Of a DNA stretch of 64,000 nucleotides, positions 22,929-31,686 are shown one piece after another. The stretch's first letter is position 1; every line of letters begins with the position of its first letter. The stretch is from Arthrobacter sp. Soc17.1.1.1 (GTDB taxonomy: Bacteria; Actinomycetota; Actinomycetes; Actinomycetales; Micrococcaceae). The stretch spans positions 1,798,001 through 1,862,000 of the forward strand of contig NZ_JBAJII010000001.1 of NCBI RefSeq assembly GCF_036867195.1. The letters run 5' to 3'. The notes under the pieces were generated by a model. That model saw nothing but the letters and a program-made list of their open reading frames with translations. It was not told where the DNA came from and searched no databases. The position numbers and the translations under genes were made by a program.

Positions 22929-24179
22929 GTGGCTTACGCAACGCTCGACGACCTCCTTGCCGAAGGGGTCCGGGGCCGCCGCGTCATCGTGCGCTCCGAC
23001 CTCAACGTGCCCCTCGAGGGCGAGGTCCCGTCCCTGACGGTGACCGACGACGGCCGCGTGCGTGCCTCGCTGCCCGTCCTGCGGAAACTGAGCGAGGCCG
23101 GCGCCGCCGTCATCGTCCTCGCCCACCTCGGGCGGCCCAAGGGAGCGCCCGAGGAGAAGTACTCGCTGAAGCCGGCCGTCGACGTGCTCCGCGAGCTCGC
23201 CGACTTCCCGGTGACCCTCGCCCCCGACACCACCGGCGACGGTGCGCGTGCTGCGGCGGCGGCCCTCGCCGACGGTGAGGTGCTCGTCGTCGAGAACGTG
23301 CGCTTCGACGCGAGGGAGACCAGCAAGGACGACGCCGAGCGCTCGGCGTTCGCCCGCGAGCTGGCGGACCTGGCGGGTGCCGACGGCGCCTACGTGGACG
23401 ACGCCTTCGGCGCGGTGCACCGGCGGCACGCGAGCGTGTACGACATCGCGGCGCTGCTGCCCGCCTACCAGGGCGACCTCGTGCGGGACGAACTGGTGGT
23501 CCTCGAACGGCTGACGAAGGATCCGCAGCGGCCCTTCGTCGTCGTGCTCGGCGGCTCCAAGGTGTCCGACAAGCTCGCCGTCATCGAGAACCTCATCGGC
23601 ACCGCCGACCGGATCCTCGTGGGCGGCGGCATGGTGTTCACGTTCCTGGCCGCCCAGGGGCACCGGGTCGGCGCCAGCCTGCTCGAGGAGGACCAGATCG
23701 GGACGGTCCGCGGCTACCTCGAGCGCGGACCGCGCGACGGTACGCAGTTCGTGCTGCCGACGGACATCGTGGTCGCGGAGAAGTTCGCCGCCGACGCCGG
23801 CCACAGCGTGGTCGCCGCCGACGCCATCGAGTCCGGCACCTACGGCGCCACGGGCATCGGGCTGGACATCGGACCCGCGACGGGCGCGGACTTCGCGGCG
23901 AACATCGCCGAGGCGAAGACCGTGTTCTGGAACGGCCCCATGGGTGTCTTCGAGTTCGACGCCTTCGCCGGCGGGACGCGCGCCGTCGCCCAGGCACTCA
24001 CCGACGCGCAGGCCGGCGGTGCCCTGACCGTGGTGGGCGGCGGCGACTCCGCGTCCGCCGTACGCGGGCTGGGCTTCACCGACGACCGGTTCGGGCACAT
24101 CTCGACCGGAGGCGGCGCGAGCCTCGAGTACCTCGAGGGCAAGGAACTGCCCGGACTGACGGCCCTGGCCCGCGACTAG
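22929..24179 (+). CDS. pgk: Phosphoglycerate kinase
   Basis: PGK transfers the acyl phosphate of 1,3-bisphosphoglycerate to ADP. The 416 residues have the family motif [11 protein letters not shown] at the N-terminus, LAHLGRPKG, the adenine/nucleotide region [11 protein letters not shown] and the C-terminal [13 protein letters not shown] start. It is co-transcribed with gapA. Two strong hairpins separate it from tpiA, so readthrough into tpiA is probably limited. Confidence 0.98.
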   Translation: MAYATLDDLLAEGVRGRRVIVRSDLNVPLEGEVPSLTVTDDGRVRASLPVLRKLSEAGAAVIVLAHLGRPKGAPEEKYSLKPAVDVLRELADFPVTLAPDTTGDGARAAAAALADGEVLVVENVRFDARETSKDDAERSAFARELADLAGADGAYVDDAFGAVHRRHASVYDIAALLPAYQGDLVRDELVVLERLTKDPQRPFVVVLGGSKVSDKLAVIENLIGTADRILVGGGMVFTFLAAQGHRVGASLLEEDQIGTVRGYLERGPRDGTQFVLPTDIVVAEKFAADAGHSVVAADAIESGTYGATGIGLDIGPATGADFAANIAEAKTVFWNGPMGVFEFDAFAGGTRAVAQALTDAQAGGALTVVGGGDSASAVRGLGFTDDRFGHISTGGGASLEYLEGKELPGLTALARD

Positions 24180-24180
24180 C

Positions 24181-24278
24181 GGGACGGCCGGCACGCGCTG
24201 CCGGCGGTCCCGATCAGCCGCCCGGCACGGGCGCACCGGAACGGCGGGATCCGCGGGGCCCCGGCCCCGCGGATCCCG
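24181..24278 (+). terminator. Tandem hairpins between pgk and tpiA
   Basis: The first hairpin (about 24181-24215) pairs CGGGACGGCCGGCA with TGCCGGCGGTCCCG with one mismatch. The second is a perfect 16-bp inverted repeat (24245-24260 and 24263-24278) with a two-base loop. Both lie inside what is usually treated as one operon. Confidence 0.65.
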
Positions 24279-24309
24279 CGTCCATGACACGAACAGATGG
24301 AGTACGACG

Positions 24310-25125
24310 ATGACCACCTCGACCAACGGCGCCTACGACCGCCGGCCGCTCATCGCGGGCAACTGGAAGATGAACCTGGACCACATGCAGGGCATCACCT
24401 TCCTGCAGAAGCTCGCCTGGACCCTCGACGACGCGGGCCACGACTTCTCGCGGGTCGAGGTGTCCGTCTTCCCGCCGTTCACCGACCTCCGCGGCGTCCA
24501 GACCCTCGTGAAGGGTGACGACCTGCAGCTCGTCTTCGGCGGGCAGGACCTCTCGCCCGAGGACTCCGGCGCGTACACCGGCGACATCTCCGGCCAGTTC
24601 CTCGCGAAGCTCGACTGCACCTACGTGCTCGTGGGCCACTCGGAGCGCCGTACCCTGCACGCCGAGTCCGACGAGCTGCTGAACCGCAAGGTGCACGCCG
24701 CCTACCGGCACGGCCTCGTGCCGGTCCTGTGCGTCGGCGAGGGCCTCGAGGTCCGGCAGGCCGGGGCGCACGTGGAGCACACCCTCCAGCAGGTGCGGGC
24801 CGGCGTGGCCGGGCTCACGAACGAGCAGGCGGCGTCGCTGGTGATCGCGTACGAGCCAGTGTGGGCCATCGGGACCGGTGAGGTCGCCGGCCCCGGCGAC
24901 GCACAGGAGATGTGCGCCGCCATCCGCGCGGAGCTCGGCTCGCTGTTCGATGAGGCCACCGCCGCGAAGACCCGCCTCCTGTACGGCGGCTCGGTCAAGG
25001 CGGCCAGTGCCGCGAGCATCCTCAGGGAGCGCGACGTGGACGGCGTCCTCGTCGGCGGTGCGAGCCTCGACGTATCCGAGTTTGCTAGTATTGTCAGGTT
25101 CGAACAGCATCTGGTGACAGACTAG
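24310..25125 (+). CDS. tpiA: Triosephosphate isomerase
   Basis: TPI interconverts dihydroxyacetone phosphate and glyceraldehyde 3-phosphate. The 271 residues include the substrate lysine in GNWKMNLD, the electrophilic histidine in LVGHSERR, the catalytic glutamate in [11 protein letters not shown] and the phosphate-binding [10 protein letters not shown] short Thr/Asn/Asp-rich N-terminus precedes the barrel. The gene is followed after about 50 bases by secG. Upstream hairpins suggest it has its own promoter. Confidence 0.98.
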   Translation: MTTSTNGAYDRRPLIAGNWKMNLDHMQGITFLQKLAWTLDDAGHDFSRVEVSVFPPFTDLRGVQTLVKGDDLQLVFGGQDLSPEDSGAYTGDISGQFLAKLDCTYVLVGHSERRTLHAESDELLNRKVHAAYRHGLVPVLCVGEGLEVRQAGAHVEHTLQQVRAGVAGLTNEQAASLVIAYEPVWAIGTGEVAGPGDAQEMCAAIRAELGSLFDEATAAKTRLLYGGSVKAASAASILRERDVDGVLVGGASLDVSEFASIVRFEQHLVTD

Positions 25126-25177
25126 TTCCGTGCGCCGGCCGCGTCAGACAGCGGCTACTCAGCCTTGAAAGGGCCCC

Positions 25178-25429
25178 GTGGAAATCCTTCGTATCATCCT
25201 GCTCGTCCTGCTCGGGATCACCAGCCTCCTGCTGACCCTGCTGATCCTGCTCCACAAGGGACGCGGAGGAGGCATGTCGGACATGTTCGGCGGCGGCATG
25301 ACCTCGAGCATGGGGTCCTCGGGTGTCGCAGAACGCAACCTCAACCGGTTCACGGTGGCCCTCGGGCTCGCCTGGGGGGTCGTGATCGTGGCCCTCGGCC
25401 TGATCCAGCGCTTCGCCGGCGAAGCGTAG
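25178..25429 (+). CDS. secG: Preprotein translocase subunit SecG
   Basis: SecG is a small membrane subunit of the SecYEG protein export channel. The 83 residues contain two hydrophobic helices (about 3-24 and 60-78) joined by a Gly/Met-rich loop (GRGGGMSDMFGGGMTSSMGS), as is typical. GTG start with a purine-rich region (GAAAGG) upstream. The position after tpiA is conserved in actinobacteria. Confidence 0.95.
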   Translation: MEILRIILLVLLGITSLLLTLLILLHKGRGGGMSDMFGGGMTSSMGSSGVAERNLNRFTVALGLAWGVVIVALGLIQRFAGEA

Positions 25430-25450
25430 GCGCACCCGCCCCGGATCCGA

Positions 25451-25486
25451 CGAAGCCCCCGTTCCCTGCAGGGAACGGGGGCTTCG
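25451..25486. terminator. Bidirectional terminator between secG and pgl
   Basis: A perfect 36-base palindrome (arms 25451-25468 and 25469-25486, centre TGCA) lies in the convergent gap. It would fold as a stem of about 16 bp. Confidence 0.8.
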
Positions 25487-25522
25487 TGCGTCCGGCGGGT
25501 CCGGCCGCTCAGGGGCGGGCTG

Positions 25523-26338
25523 TCAGCCGACCGGCTCGTCCTCGTGGTCGATGAGGCGGCCGGGCAGTTTCTGGGCGGCGTCCTGGTCGATCAGCCACAG
25601 GGTCTTCCTCAGGCCGCGGGCCCCGGCGGCAGGGACCTGGACGTGGCCGGCACCGGCGAGGGCGAGGCCCACCGCGCCGGCCTTGTCGCTACCGCTGACC
25701 GACAGCCACACCTCCTGTGCCGTGTTGATCGCCTCGAGGGTCAGCGAGATGCGCTGCGGCGGCGGCTTCGGAGCGTCCGGCACGCCCACCGTCGTCGCCC
25801 CCCTGGTGCGGATGCCCGCCAGCTCGGGGAACAGCGACGCGACGTGCGCGTCCGGGCCGACACCGAGGAGGAGCACGTCGAACCGGGGGAGCCGGGCGTC
25901 GGCCTGGGCCGCCTCCGGGTCCGCGTCGAGCTCGGCCCGCGCCGCGGCCGCCAGCTGCTCCGCGTAGTCCGCGGCCGCTGCGTCCTCGTCGGGGAACTCG
26001 TCCTTGGACCCGAACTCGTGGATCTTCACCGGGTCGACGGCGATCCGGTCGAGGAGCGCCGCCCGCGCCTGGACGGCGTTGCGGTCGGGGTCCTCGGCGC
26101 GCAGGAACCGCTCGTCACCCCACCAGAAGTGCACGTTGGCCCAGTCCACGGCGGTGTGCGCGGGTGACTCGACGACGGCCTGCAGGGCGGCCGTGCCGAT
26201 AGAACCGCCCGTGAGGACGACGGTCGCCGTGCCCCGGTCGCTCTGCACGTCGACGAGGCGTGTGATCAGCCGTGCCGCCACCGCCGCCGCGAGCGAGGCC
26301 TGGGAAGGATGGATGCTGACTTTCGGTTCAGCGCTCAC
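25523..26338 (-). CDS. pgl: 6-phosphogluconolactonase
   Basis: This enzyme hydrolyses 6-phosphogluconolactone, the second step of the oxidative pentose phosphate pathway. The 271-residue protein shows the DevB/NagB-like motifs VVLTGGSIGT, VHFWWGDERFL and LLLGVGPDAHVASLFP. I chose the GTG at 26338. An AAGGAG site ends 11 bases before it, whereas the GTG four codons upstream is only one base from that site. The start overlaps the end of opcA by 11 bases, which indicates coupling. Confidence 0.95.
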   Translation of the reverse strand: MSAEPKVSIHPSQASLAAAVAARLITRLVDVQSDRGTATVVLTGGSIGTAALQAVVESPAHTAVDWANVHFWWGDERFLRAEDPDRNAVQARAALLDRIAVDPVKIHEFGSKDEFPDEDAAAADYAEQLAAAARAELDADPEAAQADARLPRFDVLLLGVGPDAHVASLFPELAGIRTRGATTVGVPDAPKPPPQRISLTLEAINTAQEVWLSVSGSDKAGAVGLALAGAGHVQVPAAGARGLRKTLWLIDQDAAQKLPGRLIDHEDEPVG

Positions 26339-27272
26339 TCGTGCGCACACTCCTTAGATTGGTCCGGGCCAGGCCCTCCGTGATCACTTCTCCGAAGACC
26401 TCGTCCGGGTCGAGGCGCCTCAGCTCCTCCGCGAGGCAGTCCCGCAGGCCGCGGCGGGGCAGCGAGATGCGCTGCACGGGCTGGTCCGGCTGGTAGAGCT
26501 CGGCGACGTCCTTGTGGGGACGGTGCAGCTCGATGTCCCCTCCGCTCCGCGTCAGGCGGACCCGCTTCAGGCCCGTCCCGGCCTGCCCGGCCACGATGGT
26601 GACCGGGGCGTCGAGGGCCTTCGTCAGCCACGCCGCGAGCAGCACCGTGCTGGGGGAGTCGGACGCACCCTCGACCGTGACGGCCGTGATGGGCTGGTTC
26701 CCCTCGAGCTGGTCGAGGACCGCGGCGAGCTGGATGCGCCAGTTGGTCAGGCGCGTCCAGGCGAGGTCCGTGTCACCGGCCGCGTAGGTGCTGCTGATGT
26801 TGAACAGCGCCGCCGTCGGATCGGCCTCGTTGGCGGAATCGGTGATCCTTCGGTGGGCGATGCCTCCGATGGAGGTCTGCGACGCCGCGTCCGGCACGCC
26901 GTGCGGCCACCAGGCCACGATCGGGGCATCCGGGAGGAGCAGGGCTGACACGAGCGACTCGTTCTCGTCGGAGAGGTCGCCGTAGCCGCGGAGGACCACG
27001 ACCTCGGAGGCTCCGGCGTCGCCGCCCACCCGGATCTGCGCGTCGAGCCGCGTCTCGTCGTCGGCCGAGCCCTCGGCCAGGACGATGATGCGGCACGGGT
27101 GCTCCCGGCTCGCCTCGTTCGCGGCGTCGATCGCCTCCTCCTCGTAGCCGGACCGGGTGATGACGACGAGCGTCAGCACCCGGCCGAGTGCGACGACGCC
27201 GCCACGGTCACGCATGGCCATGAGTTCCTTCGACACCCTCGAGGTGGTGGTGTCGGGCAGGTCCACGATCAA
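26328..27272 (-). CDS. opcA: Glucose-6-phosphate dehydrogenase assembly protein OpcA
   Basis: OpcA is an allosteric partner needed for full activity of G6PDH in cyanobacteria and actinobacteria. The 314 residues match the family, with the opening MIVDLPDTTTSRVSKELMAMR and the conserved ADEVVVLRGYG-like and LPDAPIVAWWP blocks. It lies between zwf, which it overlaps by four bases (ATGA), and pgl. The three genes are one translationally coupled unit for the oxidative pentose phosphate branch. Confidence 0.95.
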   Translation of the reverse strand: MIVDLPDTTTSRVSKELMAMRDRGGVVALGRVLTLVVITRSGYEEEAIDAANEASREHPCRIIVLAEGSADDETRLDAQIRVGGDAGASEVVVLRGYGDLSDENESLVSALLLPDAPIVAWWPHGVPDAASQTSIGGIAHRRITDSANEADPTAALFNISSTYAAGDTDLAWTRLTNWRIQLAAVLDQLEGNQPITAVTVEGASDSPSTVLLAAWLTKALDAPVTIVAGQAGTGLKRVRLTRSGGDIELHRPHKDVAELYQPDQPVQRISLPRRGLRDCLAEELRRLDPDEVFGEVITEGLARTNLRSVRTSER

Positions 27273-28813
27273 GGTCGCCTCCAGGTGCGTCCGTCGGCGG
27301 CGAGCAGGGCGTCCGCCGAGGCGGGCCCCCAGCTACCCGGTACGTAGGGTTCGGGCTGGCCGTCGAGGGACGCCCAGTGCTCCTCGAACGGGTCGAGGAT
27401 CTTCCAGGACAGCTCCACCTCCTGCTGCCGGGGGAAGAGCGGCGGCTCCCCGAGGAGCACGTCGAGGATGAGCCGCTCGTAGGCCTCGGGGCTGGACTCG
27501 GTGAAGGAGTGGCCGTAGCCGAAGTCCATGGTGACGTCGCGGACCTCTGCCTGGGTGCCCGGCACCTTGGAGCCGAACCGGATGGTCACGCCCTCGTCGG
27601 GCTGGACCCGGATCACGACGGCGTTCTGGCCGAAGTCCCCGTCGTCGTGCGAGCGGAACAGCAGGTTGGGGGCGCGCTTGAACACGACGGCGATCTCCGT
27701 CACGCGCCGCCCCAGACGCTTGCCCGCCCGCAGGTAGAACGGCACGCCGGCCCAGCGTCGCGTGTTGATGTCGAGACGGAGCGCGGCGAAGCTCTCCGTC
27801 GTGGAGTCGTCCGGGATGCCGTCCTCGTCGAGGAAGCCGTTGACCCGCTCGCCGCCCTGCCACCCGGCCTCGTACTGTCCGCGTGCCGAGCGCCCCGAGA
27901 GGTCGGCGGGCAGGGTGACGGCCGCGAGGACCTTCTCCTTCTCCGTGCGCAGGTGGTCGGCGTCGAACGAGATGGGCTCCTCCATGGCCGTGAGGGCGAG
28001 GAGCTGCAGCAGGTGGTTCTGGATGACGTCGCGGGCCGCGCCCACGCCGTCGTAGTACCCGGCCCTGCTGCCGATCCCGATGTCCTCCGCCATGGTGATC
28101 TGGACGTGGTCCACGTAGTTGGCGTTCCACAGCGGTTCGAAGAGCTGGTTGGCGAAGCGCAGCGCCAGGATGTTCTGGACCGTCTCCTTGCCGAGGTAGT
28201 GGTCGATCCTGAAGACGGCGTCGGCAGGGAAGACCTCCTCGACGATCGCGTTGAGCTCGCGTGCGGACTCGAGGTCGTGCCCGAAGGGCTTCTCGATCAC
28301 CACGCGGCGCCACTGGCCGTCGTCGGGCTGCGCGAGCCCGTGCTCGGAGAGCTTCTGGCACACCGCCTCGAAGGCCTTGGGCGGGATCGAGAGGTAGAAC
28401 GCGGCGTTGCCGCGCGTGCCCCTGCTCTGGTCCAACCCGTCGAGGCACTCCTTCAGCTGCTTGAACGCGTCGTCGTCGTCGAAGTTGCCCGTGACGAAGC
28501 GGATGCCCGCCGAGAGCTGCTCCCAGACGGTCTCGTTGAACGGCGTCCGTGCGTACTGCGTGACGGATTCGCGGACCTGCTCCACGAACTCGGCGTCGCT
28601 CCACTCGCGGCGGCCGAAGCCGACGAGGCCGAAGCTCGGCGGCAGGAGCCCCCGGTTCGCGAGGTCGTAGATGGCGGGCATGAGTTTCTTCCGGGCGAGG
28701 TCTCCCGTCACCCCGAACAGGACGAGCGAGGAGGGCCCGGCGATGCGGCTCAGGCGCCGGTCCCGCGGATCCCTCAGGGGGTTGGCGTTGCGCGCCCCGG
28801 TGCTGTCGGCCAC
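27269..28813 (-). CDS. zwf: Glucose-6-phosphate 1-dehydrogenase
   Basis: G6PDH oxidises glucose 6-phosphate to the lactone and reduces NADP. The 514 residues have the nucleotide-binding LVLFGVTGDLARKKL near residue 30, the catalytic RIDHYLGKE near residue 205 and the conserved VPFYLRAGKRL. The gene starts three bases after the pgi stop and overlaps opcA, so it is translated within the pentose phosphate operon. Confidence 0.98.
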   Translation of the reverse strand: MADSTGARNANPLRDPRDRRLSRIAGPSSLVLFGVTGDLARKKLMPAIYDLANRGLLPPSFGLVGFGRREWSDAEFVEQVRESVTQYARTPFNETVWEQLSAGIRFVTGNFDDDDAFKQLKECLDGLDQSRGTRGNAAFYLSIPPKAFEAVCQKLSEHGLAQPDDGQWRRVVIEKPFGHDLESARELNAIVEEVFPADAVFRIDHYLGKETVQNILALRFANQLFEPLWNANYVDHVQITMAEDIGIGSRAGYYDGVGAARDVIQNHLLQLLALTAMEEPISFDADHLRTEKEKVLAAVTLPADLSGRSARGQYEAGWQGGERVNGFLDEDGIPDDSTTESFAALRLDINTRRWAGVPFYLRAGKRLGRRVTEIAVVFKRAPNLLFRSHDDGDFGQNAVVIRVQPDEGVTIRFGSKVPGTQAEVRDVTMDFGYGHSFTESSPEAYERLILDVLLGEPPLFPRQQEVELSWKILDPFEEHWASLDGQPEPYVPGSWGPASADALLAADGRTWRRP

Positions 28814-28816
28814 GGC

Positions 28817-30466
28817 TCAGCCGTTCCCGTGCGCCGACGGCCCGGCGGCGGGGAGGGAGCCGATGACACCGCGCAGCTGCTCGACGCCGGCCGCGCGGTC
28901 CGTGAGGTGGAGTCGGAGCACGGGGCGGCCGTGGTCGGTGAGGACCTGGGCGTCCCCGGTGGCCTGCGCCGAGATCAGCTCACCGAAGGTGAAGGGCAGG
29001 CCGGGGATCGCGAGGTCGGTGCTGCCGGCCGCGGTGAGCTGGAGGTACGCCCCGATCGGGGAGCCGCCCTTGTGGTACTGGCCCGTGGAGTGCAGGAAGC
29101 GCGGGCCCCACCCGAACGTGACCGGCCGGCCGGTCGCTGCTGCGAGCGGTGAGCGGATCTCCTCGAGGGCCGCCTGGCGGTGGCGGTCGAGATACGCCTG
29201 CACCGAGAGGTAGCCGTTGGCCGGGATGGCCGCGAGCAGGGCCTCCAGCGCCTCCGCGACGGTGGCGGACGAGCCGAGCAGGGCAGCGTCGCCGCGCACC
29301 TCCACGGCGCCGTCGACGAACGCGGCCGGAGCGGGCTCCGGCCGGGCGTCGAGCAGACCGCGGGCGGCCTTCTTCGCCGCCTCGACGTCGGGCTGGTCGA
29401 AGGGGTTGATGCCCAGCAGCCGGCCTGCGACGGCGACGGCGTACTCCCAGACGAACAGCTGGCTGCCCAGCGTGCCGCTGACCGTGACACGCGTCCCGCC
29501 CGTCATCTCGTCGCTCGGGGCCTCGTCGAACGGGGCCAGGAGCACGGGCAGGATGTCGTCGGCCACGGCGGCGAGTTCGGGGGCGCCGGTGGAGGCGACG
29601 ACCGGCAGCAGGCCGGTGCCGAGCTTCCCGGTGGATTCCGCGATGAGCTGTTCGGCCCAGTCCGCGAAGCCCGGGAGGCCGGACCCGGCATCGGCGAAGA
29701 CGATCTTGTCCCGCAGCGGGGTCGTCCCGCCGAGGACGGCGCCGAGCTGCAGGCCGACGTTGTCGTCGACGTCGTCACCGAGGAACTCGGCGGCGTCCTC
29801 GGCGTCGTCGAGGAGCGCCGCGATGTCCGCTCCGGCGAGTCCGGAGGGCACGAGGCCGAAGGCCGTGAGCGCGGAGTAGCGGCCGCCGACCTCGGGGTTC
29901 GCGTTGAACACCTTGCGGTAGCCGGCCTTGCGCGACGCCTCGTCGAGGGGGGAGCCCGGATCGGTCACGATGACGATCCGGGAGGCGGCGTCGATGCCGG
30001 CGTCGGTGAACGCCTGCTCGAACAGCCGCCGCTGGGAGTCCGTCTCCACCGTGGACCCGGACTTCGAGGAGACCACGATGGCGGTGCGCTGCAGGTCCTC
30101 CTCGAGGGCCGCGCGGACCTGCTCCGGGTCGGTGGAGTCGAGCACGACGAGCTCGACGCCGGCCTCCTTTGTGATGACCTCGGGGGCGAGCGACGAGCCG
30201 CCCATGCCGCAGAGCACGATTCGGTCCACGCCCTCGGCCTGGAGATCGGCCCGCAGGCCGGCGATGTCCGGGACGAGGGCACGGGAACCCTCGAAGAGGT
30301 CGATCCAGCCGAGGCGGATCGAGGCCTCCGACTCGGCGTCGGTACCCCACAGGGTGGGGTCCTTCGCCATGAGGCGGGAGGCCACGCGGTCGTGCACGAG
30401 CGCGGGGACGGCCGCCTCGACGGCGGCGAGGGCGTCTCCTGATGCTGTGATGGCGAAGGATCCCAT
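28817..30466 (-). CDS. pgi: Glucose-6-phosphate isomerase
   Basis: PGI interconverts glucose 6-phosphate and fructose 6-phosphate. The protein has 549 residues from the ATG at 30466. The SIS-type substrate motif VVSSKSGSTVETDSQ is present, with GGRYSALTAFGLVP downstream and the C-terminal lysine block absent in the usual form, as in actinobacterial/archaeal-like divergent PGIs. Longer upstream starts would run deep into tal and are rejected. It lies five bases after tal and three before zwf. Confidence 0.93.
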   Translation of the reverse strand: MGSFAITASGDALAAVEAAVPALVHDRVASRLMAKDPTLWGTDAESEASIRLGWIDLFEGSRALVPDIAGLRADLQAEGVDRIVLCGMGGSSLAPEVITKEAGVELVVLDSTDPEQVRAALEEDLQRTAIVVSSKSGSTVETDSQRRLFEQAFTDAGIDAASRIVIVTDPGSPLDEASRKAGYRKVFNANPEVGGRYSALTAFGLVPSGLAGADIAALLDDAEDAAEFLGDDVDDNVGLQLGAVLGGTTPLRDKIVFADAGSGLPGFADWAEQLIAESTGKLGTGLLPVVASTGAPELAAVADDILPVLLAPFDEAPSDEMTGGTRVTVSGTLGSQLFVWEYAVAVAGRLLGINPFDQPDVEAAKKAARGLLDARPEPAPAAFVDGAVEVRGDAALLGSSATVAEALEALLAAIPANGYLSVQAYLDRHRQAALEEIRSPLAAATGRPVTFGWGPRFLHSTGQYHKGGSPIGAYLQLTAAGSTDLAIPGLPFTFGELISAQATGDAQVLTDHGRPVLRLHLTDRAAGVEQLRGVIGSLPAAGPSAHGNG

Positions 30467-30471
30467 GGGTA

Positions 30472-31584
30472 TCAGCCCTTTGCTGCGTCGAGCGCGGTCT
30501 GGACGGTCTCGAGGAGCTCCGACCAGCTGGTGACGAACTTGTCGAGGCCCTCGGTCTCGAGCTGGTCGACCACCTCGGCGTAGGAGACGCCGAGGGCATC
30601 GAGCCGGTTCAGGATCTCGTTGGACTCGTCGTAGGTGCCGGTGACCGTGTCGCCCTCGATGACGCCGTGGTCGGCCGTCGCGAGGAGCGTCTTCTCCGGC
30701 ATGGTGTTCACGACGTTCGGGGCCACGAGGCCCGCGACGTAGAGCGTGTCGGGCAGGTCGGGGTCCTTGACGCCCGTCGACGCCCACAGGGGGCGCTGCG
30801 CGTTCGCGCCCGCCGCCGCCAGGACCTGCCAGCGCTCCGAGGCGAACTGCTCCTCGAAGATCTGGTAGGCGAGGCGCGCGTTGGCGAGCCCGGCCTTGCC
30901 CTTGAGCGCGGACGCCTCGTCGGTGCCGATGGCGTCCAGCCGGCCGTCGATCTCGGCGTCGACGCGGGAGACGAAGAAGGAGGCGACGGAGGTGATCTTC
31001 GTCAGGTCGTGCCCGTTCTCCTTCGCCTGCTCGATGCCGAGCATGAACGCGTTGATGACGGCGCGGTAGCGCTCGAGGGAGAAGATCAGGGTGACGTTGA
31101 CGCTGATGCCCGCGGCGATCGTCTCGGTGATGGCCTCGAGGCCTTCGACCGTGGCGGGGATCTTGATGAGCACGTTGGTGCGCTGCACCTTCGCGTGCAG
31201 GCGCTTGGCCTCGGCGATGGTGCCCTGGGTGTCGCGGGCCAGGCGGGGGTCCACCTCGATCGAGATGCGGCCGTCGGCGCCGTTGGTGCGCTTCGCCTCG
31301 GCGGCGAACAGGTCGCAGGCCTGGGCGACGTCGTGCGTGGTGATGTCGAAGACCGCCTGGTCGACGTCGGCGCCCGCCTCGGCGAGTGCCCCGACCTGGG
31401 AGGCGTAGGACTCGCCGTTCTTCAGGGCCGCGGCGAAGATGCTCGGGTTGGTCGTGACGCCGACGACGTTCAGGTCCTCGATGAGGTGCTTGAAGGCCCC
31501 CGAGTTGATGCGTTCCCGGGAGAGGTCGTCGAGCCAGATGGATACTCCGGCGGCCGAGAGGTCGGCCGTGGGCGATGTGGTCAT
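30472..31584 (-). CDS. tal: Transaldolase
   Basis: Transaldolase moves dihydroxyacetone units between sugar phosphates in the non-oxidative pentose phosphate pathway. The 370 residues are typical of the larger actinobacterial class. The substrate motif GVTTNPSIF is near residue 43, and the Schiff-base lysine lies in [15 protein letters not shown] near residue 140. It follows tkt on the same strand after a hairpin and precedes pgi with a five-base gap. Confidence 0.97.
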   Translation of the reverse strand: MTTSPTADLSAAGVSIWLDDLSRERINSGAFKHLIEDLNVVGVTTNPSIFAAALKNGESYASQVGALAEAGADVDQAVFDITTHDVAQACDLFAAEAKRTNGADGRISIEVDPRLARDTQGTIAEAKRLHAKVQRTNVLIKIPATVEGLEAITETIAAGISVNVTLIFSLERYRAVINAFMLGIEQAKENGHDLTKITSVASFFVSRVDAEIDGRLDAIGTDEASALKGKAGLANARLAYQIFEEQFASERWQVLAAAGANAQRPLWASTGVKDPDLPDTLYVAGLVAPNVVNTMPEKTLLATADHGVIEGDTVTGTYDESNEILNRLDALGVSYAEVVDQLETEGLDKFVTSWSELLETVQTALDAAKG

Positions 31585-31650
31585 GGTGTGCTCCTTATCC
31601 GCTTCCGCGGAGGTGTGTCGTGAACGGATCGGACGGATCGAGAAGGGGGG

Positions 31651-31680
31651 CCGCTCCCGGGCCCGCAGGCCCGGGAGCGG
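31651..31680 (-). terminator. Hairpin between tkt and tal
   Basis: A perfect 13-bp stem (31651-31663 and 31668-31680) with a CGCA-type loop lies seven bases after the tkt stop. It should reduce readthrough from tkt into tal or stabilise the tkt mRNA. Confidence 0.7.
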
Positions 31681-31686
31681 TGCGGG

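Noticed and set aside
27377..29152. 591-residue plus-strand open frame opposite zwf and pgi
   Set aside because: Antisense shadow of two enzymes with complete active sites.
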